A DNA stretch of 64,000 nucleotides, from positions 41,400,276 to 41,464,275 of the forward strand of contig OZ023213.1 in the NCBI GenBank assembly GCA_963995525.1, given 5' to 3'. The first letter of the stretch is position 1. Every line of letters starts with the position of its first letter. Below the pieces are notes generated by a model. The model saw only the letters and a program-made list of their open reading frames with translations. It did not search any database and was not told the origin of the DNA. Of this stretch, positions 33,809 to 46,621 are shown piece by piece. Made by a program: the position numbers and the translations under genes. Source of the stretch: Escarpia spicata (lineage: Eukaryota; Annelida; Polychaeta; Sabellida; Siboglinidae).

Positions 33809-35423
33809 ATGGATCTTGCTCAATTGATTGAGTTAGGCGAGAAGTTAGGGTTAACAGGTCCCGAACTTCAGGCATTTGTTCGCGATGAACAAGGAACCGC
33901 CCGGGCTGAGCGACAGGCCGCTCGCGAGGCGGAGAAAGAGAGGCTCTAGGCCGAGCTCCGAGAAAAGTAGGCGGCAAGGCAGGCCGATATGGAGATACGC
34001 GCGAGTGAAATGGAGCATGAAGAAAAGATGGCCAGGCTCCACAACGAGGCTACGACCGTAGAGAACCGAGATTCGGTGAGTAATGCTTCAGCCATTACTA
34101 AGGGAATCCGTAGTCCTCCGTTACCCTGTTTTAACGAAGACAAGGATTCGATTGATGTATATCTCCAGCGATTTGAAAGATATGCTGAAAACCAGGGTTG
34201 GGAGCGTGAGAATTACGCTATATTTCTGAGCGCATTATTAACCAGTCATGCACTGGAAGTTTATTCCCGTTCCCCAATTTCCGTGGCCAACGATTATGAC
34301 CAGTAAAGCAAGCATTGCTAGGATGGTACCGACTGACTGTAGGCGATTTTCGTAAGAAGTTTTACACCTGTTCTCTAAATTCGACCGAAACAGTGTCGCA
34401 GTATTTTGCTCGTATGGAGCATTATTTGACTCAGTGGATTTCTTTGTCAAACATTAATGAGTCTTTCGAGGGTCTTAAGGAACTCATTCTGAGAAAGCAA
34501 TTCTTGTTTATGTGCCCTAGGGAACTGTCCGTGTTTCTGAGAGAACACAAACCGATGGGGAAAGAGAATTTGTTTAGAGTTGGTGAGAACATTTACAGAT
34601 GCCCATTCATCATATGGTAAACGGGAAAATCGTAGAGACCGAGTCCGACCCACTCTCGTCCCTTCACCCGTCCCGAAAAGTAGATCAGGGGAGGGGAGAT
34701 ACCCTATTTCTAGCCCTACCCTGCGGCCCGTTCCTCCGCCGCGTACATGTTTCCTTTGTAATCGGCCAGGTCACATCGCGAGACAGTGTACAGTGGGAGT
34801 GCAGAATAGGAATCCTCCACCGCAAAGGATGAAACCAGTGGTTGGGAATTGTGCAGTTGTGCTAAACCAGAATTCCCCTAGTCACCAATGTCCTGTGGGT
34901 GGGACTGATGTCACGTTGCAATGTGGATGTAAGATCCCCGTAATTGCTAGTGCTTGTGCACAACATGACTACAGTTGTAGAGGGGTATGTGGGGAGATCC
35001 CCAGTGAAAGTACTACGCGACAGCGGGTGTAACGGAGTCGTTGTACGACGTAGCCTAGTTCCGGAAGATCAGTTAACTGGGAAAACGAGTCTTTATGCTG
35101 ATGGACCGATCCGTCATTGAAGTCCCGACTGCCCGGTGCTATGTGAGAGGAGTTCTCACATAGTTCTCACATAGGGCTTCAATTTCTCCTGTGAAATTGA
35201 AGCCCTATGTCTAAACAACCCCGTTTATGATTTAGTAATTGGCAATGTTGATGAACTAAATTTGCCCTGTTCCGATAACAGTGAAGGTTCTCCTTTTCGA
35301 GTAACCAAGTCAGATAGTGTCCCCGTTACAGTTGAGGCCCCTTTGAATGACACCCCAATCACTGGTTGTGCTGTAGAAACCCGTGCTCAACGGGAGCGCC
35401 TTTCCAACCCACAAAACCTTTGA
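33809..35423 (+). pseudogene. gag-protease pseudogene (copy 9)
   Basis: Capsid C-terminal frame open (34315-34620); 14-bp TTGTA deletion before the protease motif; zinc-knuckle frame 34580-35032 with CCHC at 34748-34789. I saw no differences from copy 10. Confidence 0.87.
35139..35210. repeat. Double inverted repeat (copy 9, long form)
   Basis: GGA present; arms perfect. Confidence 0.93.
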
Positions 35424-35841
35424 TAGTGCCTCAAGTTGTTGGTGCGAGTATATCCGCCGATGATTTCTTCAGAGTGCAAAAGGGGGATGAGACCTTGAAG
35501 AAATGCTTTGATTCGGCTGAAGAGACTAAAGGGAAACCTAAGGGAAAACAAACAAGTCAATTCGTGATCAAAAGGGGGCTGCTTTATTGTCTGTATCATT
35601 CGCGCGAAACCGTTCATCCGACTTCTCGATCGTTTGCGACAGGGCAAGACCTCTCGATCGAATTCGTAGCGGCTGGCGGTAAGCGTCTACTGCCCGGCTT
35701 CGTCTTCCAGTTGTACGAAGGCAATCGTCAAGTGCCCGGCTTCATCACTCGTGCGGCCGAGATACACCGTTCTAATTGTGTTCTGAGCTCGGCGTCTCGA
35801 CTTCAACGAATGTGTATATATTCGAGATGGGACTAGCCCAG
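35424..35841 (+). pseudogene. Integrase-flank remnant and 3' tail (copy 9)
   Basis: Long form with the 2-bp deletion, as copy 8. Confidence 0.5.
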
Positions 35842-36367
35842 TGTCAATGTGTATTTTCTGATTGAATGTATCTATTATTTGCTGTATTATGATTGGTAGT
35901 TATCTGTGTTTTGAAGTGAGGTATTTTTACCCTTGAAGTATTCACATATATATGTATATATGTGTGTGTGTTGTAACAGATTACTGTAATGAGAGTCCGC
36001 GATGACTAGCTTATACTGTGTATTTATATTATGGAAGTTATTCTTAAATAACACTTGGCGCCTAGTGTATGATCGTGTAGCGGTATAATCCACCTTAGAA
36101 AGGAAGTGGAATTTGATAATCGAAAGACTCAGTGTTATTGTTTATGTTCTATTAAGATTTGGTTACGGGATTTCTTTATTCTGTTTATTTTGTTAATCGA
36201 GATATTTACCAAAAGAAAGATAACTTGTAATAAAGTTTATTAAATTTTCCTCGTTCTTGGTCGCTTGTTCACGAAAACCGTTCTTTCTCATATGCGTTGA
36301 CCTTGATATATAAGAACCCTACTAGACTGAGCCATCTAGTGTACGGAGACCTCGCTAATCCGTGACA
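35842..36367 (+). mobile_element. LTR 10 (526 bp)
   Basis: LTR 1 type; the unit 35842-39038 appears to repeat 32645-35841 without change. Confidence 0.75.
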
Positions 36368-37005
36368 TAATTGGGGGCTCGTACGCGGGATTCCGGCGAG
36401 GGGGAATTAAAATAACACCTTCGGTCAACGCTATGAATTGCGGGTAACACGTGACGGCAACATAGAACATGCCTGAGAACTTAGCTGCACTCTGGTTCCG
36501 TGGAATGTCAGCGTTGTTCCGTGGCTAAAGACGAAACCTACATCTATTCCAGTAGCTGTAGTGTAGGGTAATTCACATGCCCCTTGTCGGTTCTGCCCGG
36601 ACTTAATTCTGAGTCCCATATGTCTCGTTATATTTATAGTGTGTCATTCACGTTTTGAGGCATCAGACTTGTTTATTGCAGCAGTAAAGGACCATGAATT
36701 AATCGTATAATTATTGTAAGTAGGAGCTTTGTTATTTTTCAGCTGTACGAGGAAGTTGAATTACTTGTTGCATTTGCCGAGTTGGCAGTGGACAGATTAG
36801 TCCCACAGAATGTCCGTGTGTTGATAGTTGACACGGCGTGGTTGAAATCGAATAGTGGTTTCATTATTCCAGTCTTATGAGAAGATTGGGTGGAGTATTG
36901 TAGCGTAGCTAACACTTTTGTGGTTTACAGGTGGTTGACCTTTTGTATTACTTAAACGTGATATCCGTTTAGTGATTATTTCGTGTGTTGCACTAGTTTG
37001 CAAAC
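36368..37005 (+). other. Leader with primer-binding site (copy 10)
   Basis: 638 bp, same as copy 9. Confidence 0.62.
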
Positions 37006-38620
37006 ATGGATCTTGCTCAATTGATTGAGTTAGGCGAGAAGTTAGGGTTAACAGGTCCCGAACTTCAGGCATTTGTTCGCGATGAACAAGGAACCGCCCG
37101 GGCTGAGCGACAGGCCGCTCGCGAGGCGGAGAAAGAGAGGCTCTAGGCCGAGCTCCGAGAAAAGTAGGCGGCAAGGCAGGCCGATATGGAGATACGCGCG
37201 AGTGAAATGGAGCATGAAGAAAAGATGGCCAGGCTCCACAACGAGGCTACGACCGTAGAGAACCGAGATTCGGTGAGTAATGCTTCAGCCATTACTAAGG
37301 GAATCCGTAGTCCTCCGTTACCCTGTTTTAACGAAGACAAGGATTCGATTGATGTATATCTCCAGCGATTTGAAAGATATGCTGAAAACCAGGGTTGGGA
37401 GCGTGAGAATTACGCTATATTTCTGAGCGCATTATTAACCAGTCATGCACTGGAAGTTTATTCCCGTTCCCCAATTTCCGTGGCCAACGATTATGACCAG
37501 TAAAGCAAGCATTGCTAGGATGGTACCGACTGACTGTAGGCGATTTTCGTAAGAAGTTTTACACCTGTTCTCTAAATTCGACCGAAACAGTGTCGCAGTA
37601 TTTTGCTCGTATGGAGCATTATTTGACTCAGTGGATTTCTTTGTCAAACATTAATGAGTCTTTCGAGGGTCTTAAGGAACTCATTCTGAGAAAGCAATTC
37701 TTGTTTATGTGCCCTAGGGAACTGTCCGTGTTTCTGAGAGAACACAAACCGATGGGGAAAGAGAATTTGTTTAGAGTTGGTGAGAACATTTACAGATGCC
37801 CATTCATCATATGGTAAACGGGAAAATCGTAGAGACCGAGTCCGACCCACTCTCGTCCCTTCACCCGTCCCGAAAAGTAGATCAGGGGAGGGGAGATACC
37901 CTATTTCTAGCCCTACCCTGCGGCCCGTTCCTCCGCCGCGTACATGTTTCCTTTGTAATCGGCCAGGTCACATCGCGAGACAGTGTACAGTGGGAGTGCA
38001 GAATAGGAATCCTCCACCGCAAAGGATGAAACCAGTGGTTGGGAATTGTGCAGTTGTGCTAAACCAGAATTCCCCTAGTCACCAATGTCCTGTGGGTGGG
38101 ACTGATGTCACGTTGCAATGTGGATGTAAGATCCCCGTAATTGCTAGTGCTTGTGCACAACATGACTACAGTTGTAGAGGGGTATGTGGGGAGATCCCCA
38201 GTGAAAGTACTACGCGACAGCGGGTGTAACGGAGTCGTTGTACGACGTAGCCTAGTTCCGGAAGATCAGTTAACTGGGAAAACGAGTCTTTATGCTGATG
38301 GACCGATCCGTCATTGAAGTCCCGACTGCCCGGTGCTATGTGAGAGGAGTTCTCACATAGTTCTCACATAGGGCTTCAATTTCTCCTGTGAAATTGAAGC
38401 CCTATGTCTAAACAACCCCGTTTATGATTTAGTAATTGGCAATGTTGATGAACTAAATTTGCCCTGTTCCGATAACAGTGAAGGTTCTCCTTTTCGAGTA
38501 ACCAAGTCAGATAGTGTCCCCGTTACAGTTGAGGCCCCTTTGAATGACACCCCAATCACTGGTTGTGCTGTAGAAACCCGTGCTCAACGGGAGCGCCTTT
38601 CCAACCCACAAAACCTTTGA
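37006..38620 (+). pseudogene. gag-protease pseudogene (copy 10)
   Basis: Same as copy 9: capsid C-terminal frame 37512-37817, zinc-knuckle frame 37777-38229 with CCHC at 37945-37986, 14-bp deletion before the protease motif. Confidence 0.87.
38336..38407. repeat. Double inverted repeat (copy 10, long form)
   Basis: GGA present; arms perfect. Confidence 0.93.
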
Positions 38621-39038
38621 TAGTGCCTCAAGTTGTTGGTGCGAGTATATCCGCCGATGATTTCTTCAGAGTGCAAAAGGGGGATGAGACCTTGAAGAAA
38701 TGCTTTGATTCGGCTGAAGAGACTAAAGGGAAACCTAAGGGAAAACAAACAAGTCAATTCGTGATCAAAAGGGGGCTGCTTTATTGTCTGTATCATTCGC
38801 GCGAAACCGTTCATCCGACTTCTCGATCGTTTGCGACAGGGCAAGACCTCTCGATCGAATTCGTAGCGGCTGGCGGTAAGCGTCTACTGCCCGGCTTCGT
38901 CTTCCAGTTGTACGAAGGCAATCGTCAAGTGCCCGGCTTCATCACTCGTGCGGCCGAGATACACCGTTCTAATTGTGTTCTGAGCTCGGCGTCTCGACTT
39001 CAACGAATGTGTATATATTCGAGATGGGACTAGCCCAG
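38621..39038 (+). pseudogene. Integrase-flank remnant and 3' tail (copy 10)
   Basis: Long form with the 2-bp deletion; counterpart of copy 0 in the duplicated block. Confidence 0.5.
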
Positions 39039-39564
39039 TGTCAATGTGTATTTTCTGATTGAATGTATCTATTATTTGCTGTATTATGATTGGTAGTTAT
39101 CTGTGTTTTGAAGTGAGGTATTTTTACCCTTGAAGTATTCACATATATATGTATATATGTGTGTGTGTTGTAACAGATTACTGTAATGAGAGTCCGCGAT
39201 GACTAGCTTATACTGTGTATTTATATTATGGAAGTTATTCTTAAATAACACTTGGCGCCTAGTGTATGATCGTGTAGCGGTATAATCCACCTTAGAAAGG
39301 AAGTGGAATTTGATAATCGAAAGACTCAGTGTTATTGTTTATGTTCTATTAAGATTTGGTTACGGGATTTCTTTATTCTGTTTATTTTGTTAATCGAGAT
39401 ATTTACCAAAAGAAAGATAACTTGTAATAAAGTTTATTAAATTTTCCTCGTTCTTGGTCGCTTGTTCACGAAAACCGTTCTTTCTCATATGCGTTGACCT
39501 TGATATATAAGAACCCTACTAGACTGAGCCATCTAGTGTACGGAGACCTCGCTAATCCGTGACA
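39039..39564 (+). mobile_element. LTR 11 (526 bp)
   Basis: LTR 1 type and its positional counterpart (offset 38411). Confidence 0.75.
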
Positions 39565-40202
39565 TAATTGGGGGCTCGTACGCGGGATTCCGGCGAGGGG
39601 GAATTAAAATAACACCTTCGGTCAACGCTATGAATTGCGGGTAACACGTGACGGCAACATAGAACATGCCTGAGAACTTAGCTGCACTCTGGTTCCGTGG
39701 AATGTCAGCGTTGTTCCGTGGCTAAAGACGAAACCTACATCTATTCCAGTAGCTGTAGTGTAGGGTAATTCACATGCCCCTTGTCGGTTCTGCCCGGACT
39801 TAATTCTGAGTCCCATATGTCTCGTTATATTTATAGTGTGTCATTCACGTTTTGAGGCATCAGACCTGTTTATTGCAGCAGTAAAGGACCATGAATTAAT
39901 CGTATAATTATTGTAAGTAGGAGCTTTGTTATTTTTCAGCTGTACGAGGAAGTTGAATTACTTGTTGCATTTGCCGAGTTGGCAGTGGACAGATTAGTCC
40001 CACAGAATGTCCGTGTGTTGATAGTTGACACGACGTGGTTGAAATCGAATAGTGGTTTCATTATTCCAGTCTTATGAGAAGATTGGGTGGAGTATTGTAG
40101 CGTAGCTAACACTTTTGTGGTTTACAGGTGGTTGACCTTTTGTATTACTTAAACGTGATATCCGTTTAGTGATTATTTCGTGTGTTGCACTAGTTTGCAA
40201 AC
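39565..40202 (+). other. Leader with primer-binding site (copy 11)
   Basis: 638 bp; ACACGACGTGG as in copies 1 and 17, and a private CAGACCTGTTT near 39866 (CAGACTTGTTT elsewhere). Confidence 0.62.
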
Positions 40203-41828
40203 ATGGATCTTGCTCAATTGATTGAGTTAGGCGAGAAGTTAGGGTTAACAGGTCCCGAACTTCAGGCATTTGTTCGCGATGAACAAGGAACCGCCCGGGC
40301 TGAGCGACAGGCCGCTCGCGAGGCGGAGAAAGAGAGGCTCTAGGCCGAGCTCCGAGAAAAGTAGGCGGCAAGGCAGGCCGATATGGAGATACGCGCGAGT
40401 GAAATGGAGCATGAAGAAAAGATGGCCAGGCTCCACAACGAGGCTACGACCGTAGAGAACCGAGATTCGGTGAGTAATGCTTCAGCCATTACTAAGGGAA
40501 TCCGTAGTCCTCCGTTACCCTGTTTTAACGAAGACAAGGATTCGATTGATGTATATCTCCAGCGATTTGAAAGATATGCTGAAAACCAGGGTTGGGAGCG
40601 TGAGAATTACGCTATATTTCTGAGCGCATTATTAACCAGTCATGCACTGGAAGTTTATTCCCGTTCCCCAATTTCCGTGGCCAACGATTATGACCAGTAA
40701 AGCAAGCATTGCTAGGATGGTACCGACTGACTGTAGGCGATTTTCGTAAGAAGTTTTACACCTGTTCTCTAAATTCGACCGAAACAGTGTCGCAGTATTT
40801 TGCTCGTATGGAGCATTATTTGACTCAGTGGATTTCTTTGTCAAACATTAATGAGTCTTTCGAGGGTCTTAAGGAACTCATTCTGAGAAAGCAATTCTTG
40901 TTTATGTGCCCTAGGGAACTGTCCGTGTTTCTGAGAGAACACAAACCGATGGGGAAAGAGAATTTGTTTAGAGTTGGTGAGAACATTTACAGATGCCCAT
41001 TCATCATATGGTAAACGGGAAAATCGTAGAGACCGAGTCCGACCCACTCTCGTCCCTTCACCCGTCCCGAAAAGTAGATCAGGGGAGGGGAGATACCCTA
41101 TTTCTAGCCCTACCCTGCGGCCCGTTCCTCCGCCGCGTACATGTTTCCTTTGTAATCGGCCAGGTCACATCGCGAGACAGTGTACAGTGGGAGTGCAGAA
41201 TAGGAATCCTCCACCGCAAAGGATGAAACCAGTGGTTGGGAATTGTGCAGTTGTGCTAAACCAGAATTCCCCTAGTCACCAATGTCCTGTGGGTGGGACT
41301 GATGTCACGTTGCAATGTGGATGTAAGATCCCCGTAATTGCTAGTGCTTGTGCACAACATGACTACAGTTGTAACTTACCGGTTGTAGAGGGGTATGTGG
41401 GGAGATCCCCAGTGAAAGTACTACGCGACAGCGGGTGTAACGGAGTCGTTGTACGACGTAGCCTAGTTCCGGAAGATCAGTTAACTGGGAAAACCAGTCT
41501 CTATGCTGATGGACCGATCCGTCATTGAAGTCCCGACTGCCCGGTGCTATGTGAGAGTTCTCACATAGTTCTCACATAGGGCTTCAATTTCTCCTGTGAA
41601 ATTGAAGCCCTATGTCTAAACAACCCCGTTTATGATTTAGTAATTGGCAATGTTGATGAACTAAATTTGCCCTGTTCCGATAACAGTGAAGGTTCTCCTT
41701 TTCGAGTAACCAAGTCAGATAGTGTCCCCGTTACAGTTGAGGCCCCTTTGAATGACACCCCAATCACTGGTTGTGCTGTAGAAACCCGTGCTCAACGGGA
41801 GCGCCTTTCCAACCCACAAAACCTTTGA
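40203..41828 (+). pseudogene. gag-protease pseudogene (copy 11)
   Basis: Counterpart of copy 1 but without its TGA before the protease motif. Capsid C-terminal frame (40709-41014) and the 184-codon zinc-knuckle/protease frame (40974-41528, CCHC 41142-41183) are both open. Its 5' part is of the copy 9 type and its 3' part of the copy 3 type. Confidence 0.87.
41547..41615. repeat. Double inverted repeat (copy 11, short form)
   Basis: No GGA; arms perfect. Confidence 0.93.
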
Positions 41829-42235
41829 TAGTGCCTCAAGTTGTTGGTGCGATGATTTCTTGAGAGTGCAAAAGGGGGATGAGACCTTGAAGAAATGCTT
41901 TGATTCGGCTGAAGAGACTAAAGGGAAACCTAAGGGAAAACAAACAAGTCAATTCGTGATCAAAAGGGGGCTGCTTTATTGTCTGTATCATTCGCGCGAA
42001 ACCGTTCATCCGACTTCTCGATCGTTTGCGACAGGGCAAGACCTCTCGATCGAATTCGTAGCGGCCGGCGGTAAGCGTCTACTGCCCGGCTTCGTCTTCC
42101 AGTTGTACGAAGGCAATCGTCAAGTGCCCGGCATCATCACTCGTGCGGCCGAGATACACCGTTCTAATTGTGTTCTGAGCTCGGCGTCTCGACTTCAACG
42201 AATGTTCGTATATATTCGAGATGGGACTAGCCCAG
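41829..42235 (+). pseudogene. Integrase-flank remnant and 3' tail (copy 11)
   Basis: Short form with Ile in VPGIITRA, as copy 1. Confidence 0.5.
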
Positions 42236-42761
42236 TGTCAATGTGTATTTTCTGATTGAATGTATCTATTATTTGCTGTATTATGATTGGTAGTTATCTG
42301 TGTTTTGAAGTGAGGTATTTTTACCCTTGAAGTATTCACATATATATGTATATATGTGTGTGTGTTGTAACAGATTACTGTAATGAGAGTCCGCGATGAC
42401 TAGCTTATACTGTGTATTTATATTATGGAGGTTATTCTTAAATAACACTTGGCGCCTAGTGTATGATCGTGTAGCGGTATAATCCACCTTAGAAAGGAAG
42501 TGGAATTTGATAATCGAAAGACTCAGTGTTATTGTTTATGTTCTATTAAGATTTGATTACGGGATTTCTTTATTCTGTTTATTTTGTTAATCGAGATATT
42601 TACCAAAAGAAAGATAACTTGTAATAAAGTTTATTAAATTTTCCTCGTTCTTGGTCGCTTGTTCACGAAAACCGTTCTTTCTCATATGCGTTGACCTTGA
42701 TATATAAGAACCCTACTAGACTGAGCCATCTAGTGTACGGAGACCTCGCTAATCCGAGACA
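42236..42761 (+). mobile_element. LTR 12 (526 bp)
   Basis: Counterpart of LTR 2, same variants. Confidence 0.75.
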
Positions 42762-43400
42762 TAATTGGGGGCTCGTACGCGGGATTCCGGCGAGGGGGAA
42801 ATTAAAATAACACCTTCGGTCAACGCTATGAATTGCGGGTAACACGTGACGGCAACATAGAACATGCCTGAGAACTTAGCTGCACTCTGGTTCCGTGGAA
42901 TGTCAGCGTTGTTCCGTGGCTAAAGACGAAACCTACATCTATTCCAGTAGCTGTAGTGTAGGGTAATTCACATGCCCCTTGTCGGTTCTGCCCGGACTTA
43001 ATTCTGAGTCCCATATGTCTCGTTATATTTATAGTGTGTCATTCACGTTTTGAGGCATCAGACTTGTTTATTGCAGCAGTAAAGGACCATGAATTAATCG
43101 TATAATTATTGTAAGTAGGAGCTTTGTTATTTTTCAGCTGTACGAGGAAGTTGAATTACTTGTTGCATTTGCCGAGTTGACAGTGGACAGATTAGTCCCA
43201 CAGAATGTCCGTGTGTTGATAGTTGACACGGCGTGGTTGAAATCGAATAGTGGTTTCATTATTCCAGTCTTATGAGAAGATTGGGTGGAGTATTGTAGCG
43301 TAGCTAACACTTTTGTGGTTTACAGGTGGTTGACCTTTTGTATTACTTAAACGTGATATCCGTTTAGTGATTATTTCGTGTGTTGCACTAGTTTGCAAAC
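42762..43400 (+). other. Leader with primer-binding site (copy 12)
   Basis: 639 bp; GACAGTGG as in copy 2. Confidence 0.62.
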
Positions 43401-45036
43401 ATGGATCTTGCTCAATTGATTGAGTTAGGCGAGAAGTTAGGGGTAACAGGTCCCGAACTTCAGGCATTTGTTCGCGATGAACAAGGAACCGCCCGGGCTG
43501 AGCGACAGGCCGCTCGCGAGGCGGAGAAAGAGAGGCTCTAGGCCGAGCTCCGAGAAAAGTAGGCGGCAAGGCAGGCCGATATGGAGATACGCGCGAGTGA
43601 AATGGAGCATGAAGAAAAGATGGCCAGGCTCCACAACGAGGCTACGACCGTAGAGAACCGAGATTCGGTGAGTAATGCTTCAGCCATTACTAAGGGAATC
43701 CGTAGTCCTCCGTTACCCTGTTTTAACGAAGACAAGGATTCGATTGATGTATATCTCCAGCGATTTGAAAGATATGCTGAAAACCAGGGTTGGGAGCGTG
43801 AGAATTACGCTATATTTCTGAGCGCATTGTTATCCAGTCATGCACTGGAAGTTTATTCCCGTTCCCCAATTTCCGTGGCCAACGATTATGACCAGTAAAG
43901 CAAGCATTGCTAGGATGGTACCGACTGACTGTAGGCGATTTTCGTAAGAAGCTTTACACCTGTTCTCTAAATTCGACCGAAACAGTGTCGCAGTATTTTG
44001 CTCGTATGGAGCATTATTTGACTCAGTGGATTTCTTAGTCAAACATTAATGAGTCTTGAGTCTTTCGAGGGTCTTAAGGAACTCATTCTGAGAAAGCAAT
44101 TCTTGTTTATGTGCCCTAGGGAACTGTCCGTGTTTCTGAGAGAACACAAACCGATGGGGAAAGAGAATTTGTTTAGAGTTGGTGAGAACATTTACAGATG
44201 CCCATTCATCATATGGTAAACGGGAAAATCGTAGAGACCGAGTCCGACCCACTCTCGTCCCTTCACCCGTCCCGAAAAGTAGATCAGGGGAGGGGAGATA
44301 CCCTATTTCTAGCCCTACCCTGCGGCCCGTTCCTCCGCCGCGTACATGTTTCCTTTGTAATCGGCCAGGTCACATCGCGAGACAGTGTACAGTGGGAGTG
44401 CAGAATAGGAATCCTCCACCGCAAAGGATGAAACCAGTGGTTGGGAATTGTGCAGTTGTGCTAAACCAGAATTCCCCTAGTCACCAATGTCCTGTGGGTG
44501 GGACTGATGTCACGTTGCAATGTGGATGTAAGATCCCCGTAATTGCTAGTGCTTGTGCACAACATGACTACAGTTGTAACTTACCGGTTGTAGAGGGGTA
44601 TGTGGGGAGATCCCCAGTGAAAGTACTACGCGACAGCGGGTGTAACGGAGTCGTTGTACGACGTAGCCTAGTTCCGGAAGATCAGTTAACTGGGAAAACG
44701 AGTCTTTATGCTGATGGACCGATCCGTCATTGAAGTCCCGACTGCCCGGTGCTATGTGAGAGGAGTTCTCACATAGTTCTCACATAGGGCTTCAATTTCT
44801 CCTGTGAAATTGAAGCCCTATGTCTAAACAACCCCGTTTATGATTTAGTAATTGGCAATGTTGATGAACTAAATTTGCCCTGTTCCGATAACAGTGAAGG
44901 TTCTCCTTTTCGAGTAACCAAGTCAGATAGTGTCCCCGTTACAGTTGAGGCCCCTTTGAATGACACCCCAATCACTGGTTGTGCTGTAGAAACCCGTGCT
45001 CAACGGGAGCGCCTTTCCAACCCACAAAACCTTTGA
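43401..45036 (+). pseudogene. gag-protease pseudogene (copy 12)
   Basis: Counterpart of copy 2 (capsid TAG, 7-bp duplication). A private T-to-G change at 43443 (TTAGGGGTAACAGG). Zinc-knuckle/protease frame 44179-44733 open, CCHC 44347-44388. Confidence 0.87.
44752..44823. repeat. Double inverted repeat (copy 12, long form)
   Basis: GGA present; arms perfect. Confidence 0.93.
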
Positions 45037-45456
45037 TAGTGCCTCAAGTTGTTGGTGCGAGTATATCCGCCGATGATTTCTTCAGAGTGCAAAAGGGGGA
45101 TGAGACCTTGAAGAAATGCTTTGATTCGGCTGAAGAGACTAAAGGGAAACCTAAGGGAAAACAAACAAGTCAATTCGTGATCAAAAGGGGGCTGCTTTAT
45201 TGTCTGTATCATTCGCGCGAAACCGTTCATCCGACTTCTCGATCGTTTGCGACAGGGCAAGACCTCTCGATCGAATTCGTAGCGGCCGGCGGTAAGCGTC
45301 TACTGCCCGGCTTCGTCTTCCAGTTGTACGAAGGCAATCGTCAAGTGCCCGGCTTCATCACTCGTGCGGCCGAGATACACCGTTCTAATTGTGTTCTGAG
45401 CTCGGCGTCTCGACTTCAACGAATGTTCGTATATATTCGAGATGGGACTAGCCCAG
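45037..45456 (+). pseudogene. Integrase-flank remnant and 3' tail (copy 12)
   Basis: Longest form, as copy 2; frame open to 45476. Confidence 0.53.
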
Positions 45457-45982
45457 TGTCAATGTGTATTTTCTGATTGAATGTATCTATTATTTGCTGT
45501 ATTATGATTGGTAGTTATCTGTGTTTTGAAGTGAGGTATTTTTACCCTTGAAGTATTCACATATATATGTATATATGTGTGTGTGTTGTAACAGATTACT
45601 GTAATGAGAGTCCGCGATGACTAGCTTATACTGTGTATTTATATTATGGAAGTTATTCTTAAATAACACTTGGCGCCTAGTGTATGATCGTGTAGCGGTA
45701 TAATCCACCTTAGAAAGGAAGTGGAATTTGATAATCGAAAGACTCAGTGTTATTGTTTATGTTCTATTAAGATTTGGTTACGGGATTTCTTTATTCTGTT
45801 TATTTTGTTAATCGAGATATTTACCAAAAGAAAGATAACTTGTAATAAAGTTTATTAAATTTTCCTCGTTCTTGGTCGCTTGTTCACGAAAACCGTTCTT
45901 TCTCATATGCGTTGACCTTGATATATAAGAACCCTACTAGACTGAGCCATCTAGTGTACGGAGACCTCGCTAATCCGAGACA
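45457..45982 (+). mobile_element. LTR 13 (526 bp)
   Basis: Counterpart of LTR 3, same variants. Confidence 0.75.
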
Positions 45983-46621
45983 TAATTGGGGGCTCGTACG
46001 CGGGATTCCGGCGAGGGGGAAATTAAAATAACACCTTCGGTCAACGCTATGAATTGCGGGTAACACGTGACGGCAACATAGAACATGCCTGAGAACTTAG
46101 CTGCACTCTGGTTCCGTGGAATGTCAGCGTTGTTCCGTGGCTAAAGACGAAACCTACATCTATTCCAGTAGCTGTAGTGTAGGGTAATTCACATGCCCCT
46201 TGTCGGTTCTGCCCGGACTTAATTCTGAGTCCCATATGTCTCGTTATATTTATAGTGTGTCATTCACGTTTTGAGGCATCAGACTTGTTTATTGCAGCAG
46301 TAAAGGACCATGAATTAATCGTATAATTATTGTAAGTAGGAGCTTTGTTATTTTTCAGCTGTACGAGGAAGTTGAATTACTTGTTGCATTTGCCGAGTTG
46401 GCAGTGGACAGATTAGTCCCACAGAATGTCCGTGTGTTGATAGTTGACACGGCGTGGTTGAAATCGAATAGTGGTTTCATTATTCCAGTCTTATGAGAAG
46501 ATTGGGTGGAGTATTGTAGCGTAGCTAACACTTTTGTGGTTTACAGGTGGTTGACCTTTTGTATTACTTAAACGTGATATCCGTTTAGTGATTATTTCGT
46601 GTGTTGCACTAGTTTGCAAAC
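45983..46621 (+). other. Leader with primer-binding site (copy 13)
   Basis: 639 bp; copy 3 type. Confidence 0.62.
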
